DNA from: Clostridiales bacterium
GTDB lineage: Bacteria; Bacillota; Clostridia; Lachnospirales; Lachnospiraceae
Length of the DNA: 64,000 bases
Direction of reading: 5' to 3'
Assembly: GCA_018376135.1 (NCBI GenBank)
Contig: JAHABX010000003.1
Location: forward strand, 62,001-126,000
The notes beneath the pieces are model-generated. The model was not told the origin of the DNA. It saw only the letters and a list, made by a program, of their open reading frames with translations, and searched no databases. Below are positions 62,601 to 64,000 of the stretch, one piece after another (position 1 is the stretch's first letter; every line of letters starts with the position of its first letter). The translations under genes and the position numbers were made by a program.

Positions 62601-63292
62601 TTTCCTGAACCACGGAAAGCCTCTACAACCTCAAGTCTCTTGATGATACGGGCTCTCTTCTGTCCGGAAGCAGTCTTCAGTCCTTCTTTTAATTCCTTTG
62701 CATCCTCTTCCAGGTCGATAGCCTGCAGAAGCTCCTTAATGGACTCTGCACCCATACCCACGCGGAATGCGCCGGATTCCGGATATTTTTCCTTCATATC
62801 CTGATACTCTTTCTCAGAGAGTACCTGTTTGTACATGAGCTCGGTCCTGCCCGGATCCAGTACAATATAGGACGCAAAGTACAGTACCTTCTCCAGAGTT
62901 CTCGGAGACAGGTCCAGAATCAGTCCCATTCGGCTGGGGATTCCCTTAAAATACCAGATATGGGAGACAGGAGCAGCCAGCTCAATGTGACCCATGCGCT
63001 CACGACGTACATTTGCCTTCGTAACCTCTACACCACAACGGTCACAGACAACGCCTTTATATCTGATTTTCTTATATTTACCACAATGACATTCCCAGTC
63101 CTTGCTCGGTCCGAAAATCCTCTCGCAGAACAGACCATCCTTCTCAGGCTTCAGCGTTCTGTAGTTGATGGTTTCCGGCTTCTTTACTTCGCCTCTGGAC
63201 CAGCCACGGATCGTCTCCGGGGATGCAAGACCAATCTTGATCGCATCAAAGGTCATCGGCTGATAAACCTCATTATTCGTTGTTTCCGGCAT
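59612..63292 (-). CDS. rpoC: DNA-directed RNA polymerase beta' subunit
   Basis: 1226 residues starting MPETTNNEVYQPMTFDAIKIGLASPETIRGWSRGEV. N-terminal zinc site CHCGKYKKIRYKGVVCDRCG, the catalytic metal motif NADFDGDQMAVHLPLS at about residue 450, and the second zinc site CRSHIGVCAKCYG. An acidic C-terminal tail (EEEYTEAEEELDEQLEEP onward). It forms RNA polymerase with RpoB, whose gene ends 11 bases upstream. A terminator follows, so transcription does not run on into rpsL. Confidence 0.99.
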   Translation of the reverse strand: MPETTNNEVYQPMTFDAIKIGLASPETIRGWSRGEVKKPETINYRTLKPEKDGLFCERIFGPSKDWECHCGKYKKIRYKGVVCDRCGVEVTKANVRRERMGHIELAAPVSHIWYFKGIPSRMGLILDLSPRTLEKVLYFASYIVLDPGRTELMYKQVLSEKEYQDMKEKYPESGAFRVGMGAESIKELLQAIDLEEDAKELKEGLKTASGQKRARIIKRLEVVEAFRGSGNKPEWMIMDAIPVIPPDLRPMVQLDGGRFATSDLNDLYRRIINRNNRLQRLLDLGAPDIIVRNEKRMLQEAVDALIDNGRRGRPVTGPGNRALKSLSDMLKGKSGRFRQNLLGKRVDYSGRSVIVVGPELKIYQCGLPKEMAIELFKPFVMKELVANGSAHNIKSAKKMVERLQTEVWDVLEDVIKEHPVMLNRAPTLHRLGIQAFEPILVEGKAIKLHPLVCTAFNADFDGDQMAVHLPLSVEAQAECRFLLLSPNNLLKPSDGGPVAVPSQDMVLGIYYLTQERPGALGEGKAFKSVNEAILAYENGALTLQTRIKVRVKKKLADGTVLSNTEESTLGRFIFNEILPQDLGFVDRSIPGNELKPEVDFHVGKKGLKQILEKVINTHGATVTAEVLDDIKAMGYKYSTRAAMTVSISDMTVPPEKPELIKKAQDTVDKITRNYKRGKITEEERYKEVVETWKETDAILTKALLDGLDKYNNIFMMADSGARGSDKQIKQLAGMRGLMADTTGHTIELPIKSNFREGLDVLEYFMSAHGARKGLSDTALRTADSGYLTRRLVDVSQELIIRETDCSEGKEIPGMEITAFTDGKEMIESLQERMTGRFAAETICDKDGNVLVKANHMITPKRAAAVAKYGVDKNGNPLEKVKIRTALTCRSHIGVCAKCYGANMATGEAVQVGETVGIIAAQSIGEPGTQLTMRTFHTGGVAGGDITQGLPRVEELFEARKPKGLAIVTEIAGLATINDMKKKREIIVNNSETGEAKTYLIPFDSRIKIMDGTFVEAGDALTEGSINPHDILKIKGVRAVQDYLLQEVQRVYRLQGVEINDKHIEMIVRQMLKKIRIEDNGDSEFLPGTLVDILDFEDMNEQLEAEGKVPAEGKQVLLGITKASLATNSFLSAASFQETTKVLTEAAIKGKIDPLIGLKENVIIGKLIPAGTGMKRYRDVKLNTDVEEEYTEAEEELDEQLEEPILDLEEEDDILDTEEELVLSEEE

Positions 63293-63303
63293 GAACGCAC
63301 CTC

Positions 63304-64000
63304 CTATTCAATATCAAAATCTTCTTCCAGATCCATGGAGTCTTCCTCGACGGTCTCTTCTTCCACATCTACCAGCTCTTCGCCTTCAAACTCCTGTTTG
63401 CTGAAGCCGTAATCGCCGAAGGACTCTCCCTCTTCACTGTTGAAGCGTCTGTTATCCCCTTCCAGGATGCGGCGGATATCCACATCTCCGTACTCGCTGC
63501 TCTCCATGATCTCAACCTCGGTATTGTCATCGCGCAGTACACGGACATCCAGACCAAGGGACTGGAGCTCCTTGAGCAGTACCTTGAAGGACTCAGGAAT
63601 ACCGGCTTCCGGAATATTATCGCCTTTAATGATTGCCTCGTAGGTCTTCACACGTCCGATCACATCATCAGACTTCACTGTCAGGATCTCCTGCAGCGTG
63701 TAGGAAGCTCCATATGCCTCCAGAGCCCATACCTCCATCTCACCGAAACGCTGTCCGCCGAACTGAGCTTTACCGCCCAGAGGCTGCTGAGTAACCAGTG
63801 AGTAAGGACCGGTGGAACGCGCATGGATCTTGTCGTCTACCAGATGATGAAGCTTCAGGTAGTGCATGTGTCCGATGGTAACCGGGCTGTCAAAATACTC
63901 TCCGGTACGGCCGTCACGCAGACGGACCTTGCCGTCACGGGAGATCGGCACACCCTTCCAGAGCTTTCTGTGATCTCTGTTCTCATACAGATATTCCAGA
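63304..64000 (-). CDS. rpoB: DNA-directed RNA polymerase beta subunit, C-terminal part (partial)
   Basis: The frame is open from the window edge (LEYLYENRDHRKLWKG onward), so only the last 231 residues are seen. Contains GHMHYLKLHHLVDDKIHARSTGPYSLVTQQPLGGKAQFGGQRFGEMEVWALEAYGA, the conserved C-terminal clamp, then an acidic extension ending DMEEDFDIE-like. Read with rpoC, 11 bases apart. Confidence 0.98.
   Translation of the reverse strand, partial: LEYLYENRDHRKLWKGVPISRDGKVRLRDGRTGEYFDSPVTIGHMHYLKLHHLVDDKIHARSTGPYSLVTQQPLGGKAQFGGQRFGEMEVWALEAYGASYTLQEILTVKSDDVIGRVKTYEAIIKGDNIPEAGIPESFKVLLKELQSLGLDVRVLRDDNTEVEIMESSEYGDVDIRRILEGDNRRFNSEEGESFGDYGFSKQEFEGEELVDVEEETVEEDSMDLEEDFDIE

Noticed and set aside
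1..64000. CRISPR arrays, tRNA or rRNA genes, insertion sequences and prophage
   Set aside because: No regular short repeats, cloverleaf sequences, transposase or phage genes were seen; the only mobile element is the group II intron remnant.

Overview
The window is a low-to-mid GC Bacillota chromosome segment, most likely from Lachnospiraceae (Clostridia). The support is the DUF4317 gene, strong SD sequences (AAGGAGG), many two-component and ABC systems, TRAP and TTT acid transporters, an MsmX-type shared ATPase, and the rpoBC and str loci. I cannot name the genus. Starts were set by SD position wherever an in-frame start lay inside a longer frame.

Layout. (1) 1-7456: end of a sigma-54 activator facing an acid-sugar operon read leftward (dctM, dctP, cyclase, dctQ, cyclase, otnK, otnC). 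The operon has a clear -24/-12 promoter and upstream TGTTGCA sites. A cupin gene diverges from it. (2) 7464-8298: a shrunken group II intron placed just after a terminator. (3) 8304-16783: a second hydroxy-acid locus (tctC-tctB-tctA, 2-hydroxyacid dehydrogenase, HpcH aldolase), a divergent TIM-barrel isomerase and a TctDE-like two-component system. (4) 16837-24238: a hypothetical gene, a TSUP exporter, a LacI-type regulator and a maltodextrin ABC operon with malQ. (5) 24358-33343: BlaR1/BlaI pair, GH25 lysozyme, CdaR-type regulator, msmX, DUF4317, a Rex-box-controlled D-lactate dehydrogenase, and RidA.

(6) 33398-38787: a lantibiotic-immunity-type ABC transporter, its two-component system and a VanZ protein. 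Matching 11-bp tandem repeats suggest one regulon. (7) 38928-40400: a PurF paralogue that lacks the N-terminal cysteine. (8) 40398-47850: the most unusual locus. It encodes a lipoprotein joining a propeller-like region to a solute-binding domain, two MalF/MalG-type permeases, a HlyD-like adaptor and a divergent two-component system, with no ATPase. (9) 47911-51966: an XRE/membrane-protein pair, a small lipoprotein and a second BlaR1/BlaI module. (10) 52038-64000: str operon (rpsL, rpsG, fusA, tuf), hflK-hflC, a VanZ-like gene, rpoC and the end of rpoB.

How it fits together. Two loci import and break down small acids, and one imports maltodextrin. Two ABC importers lack their own ATPase and probably share MsmX. 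Four sensor systems (two TCS beside transporters, two BlaR1/BlaI) together with VanZ and lysozyme point to cell-envelope stress and peptide-antibiotic sensing.
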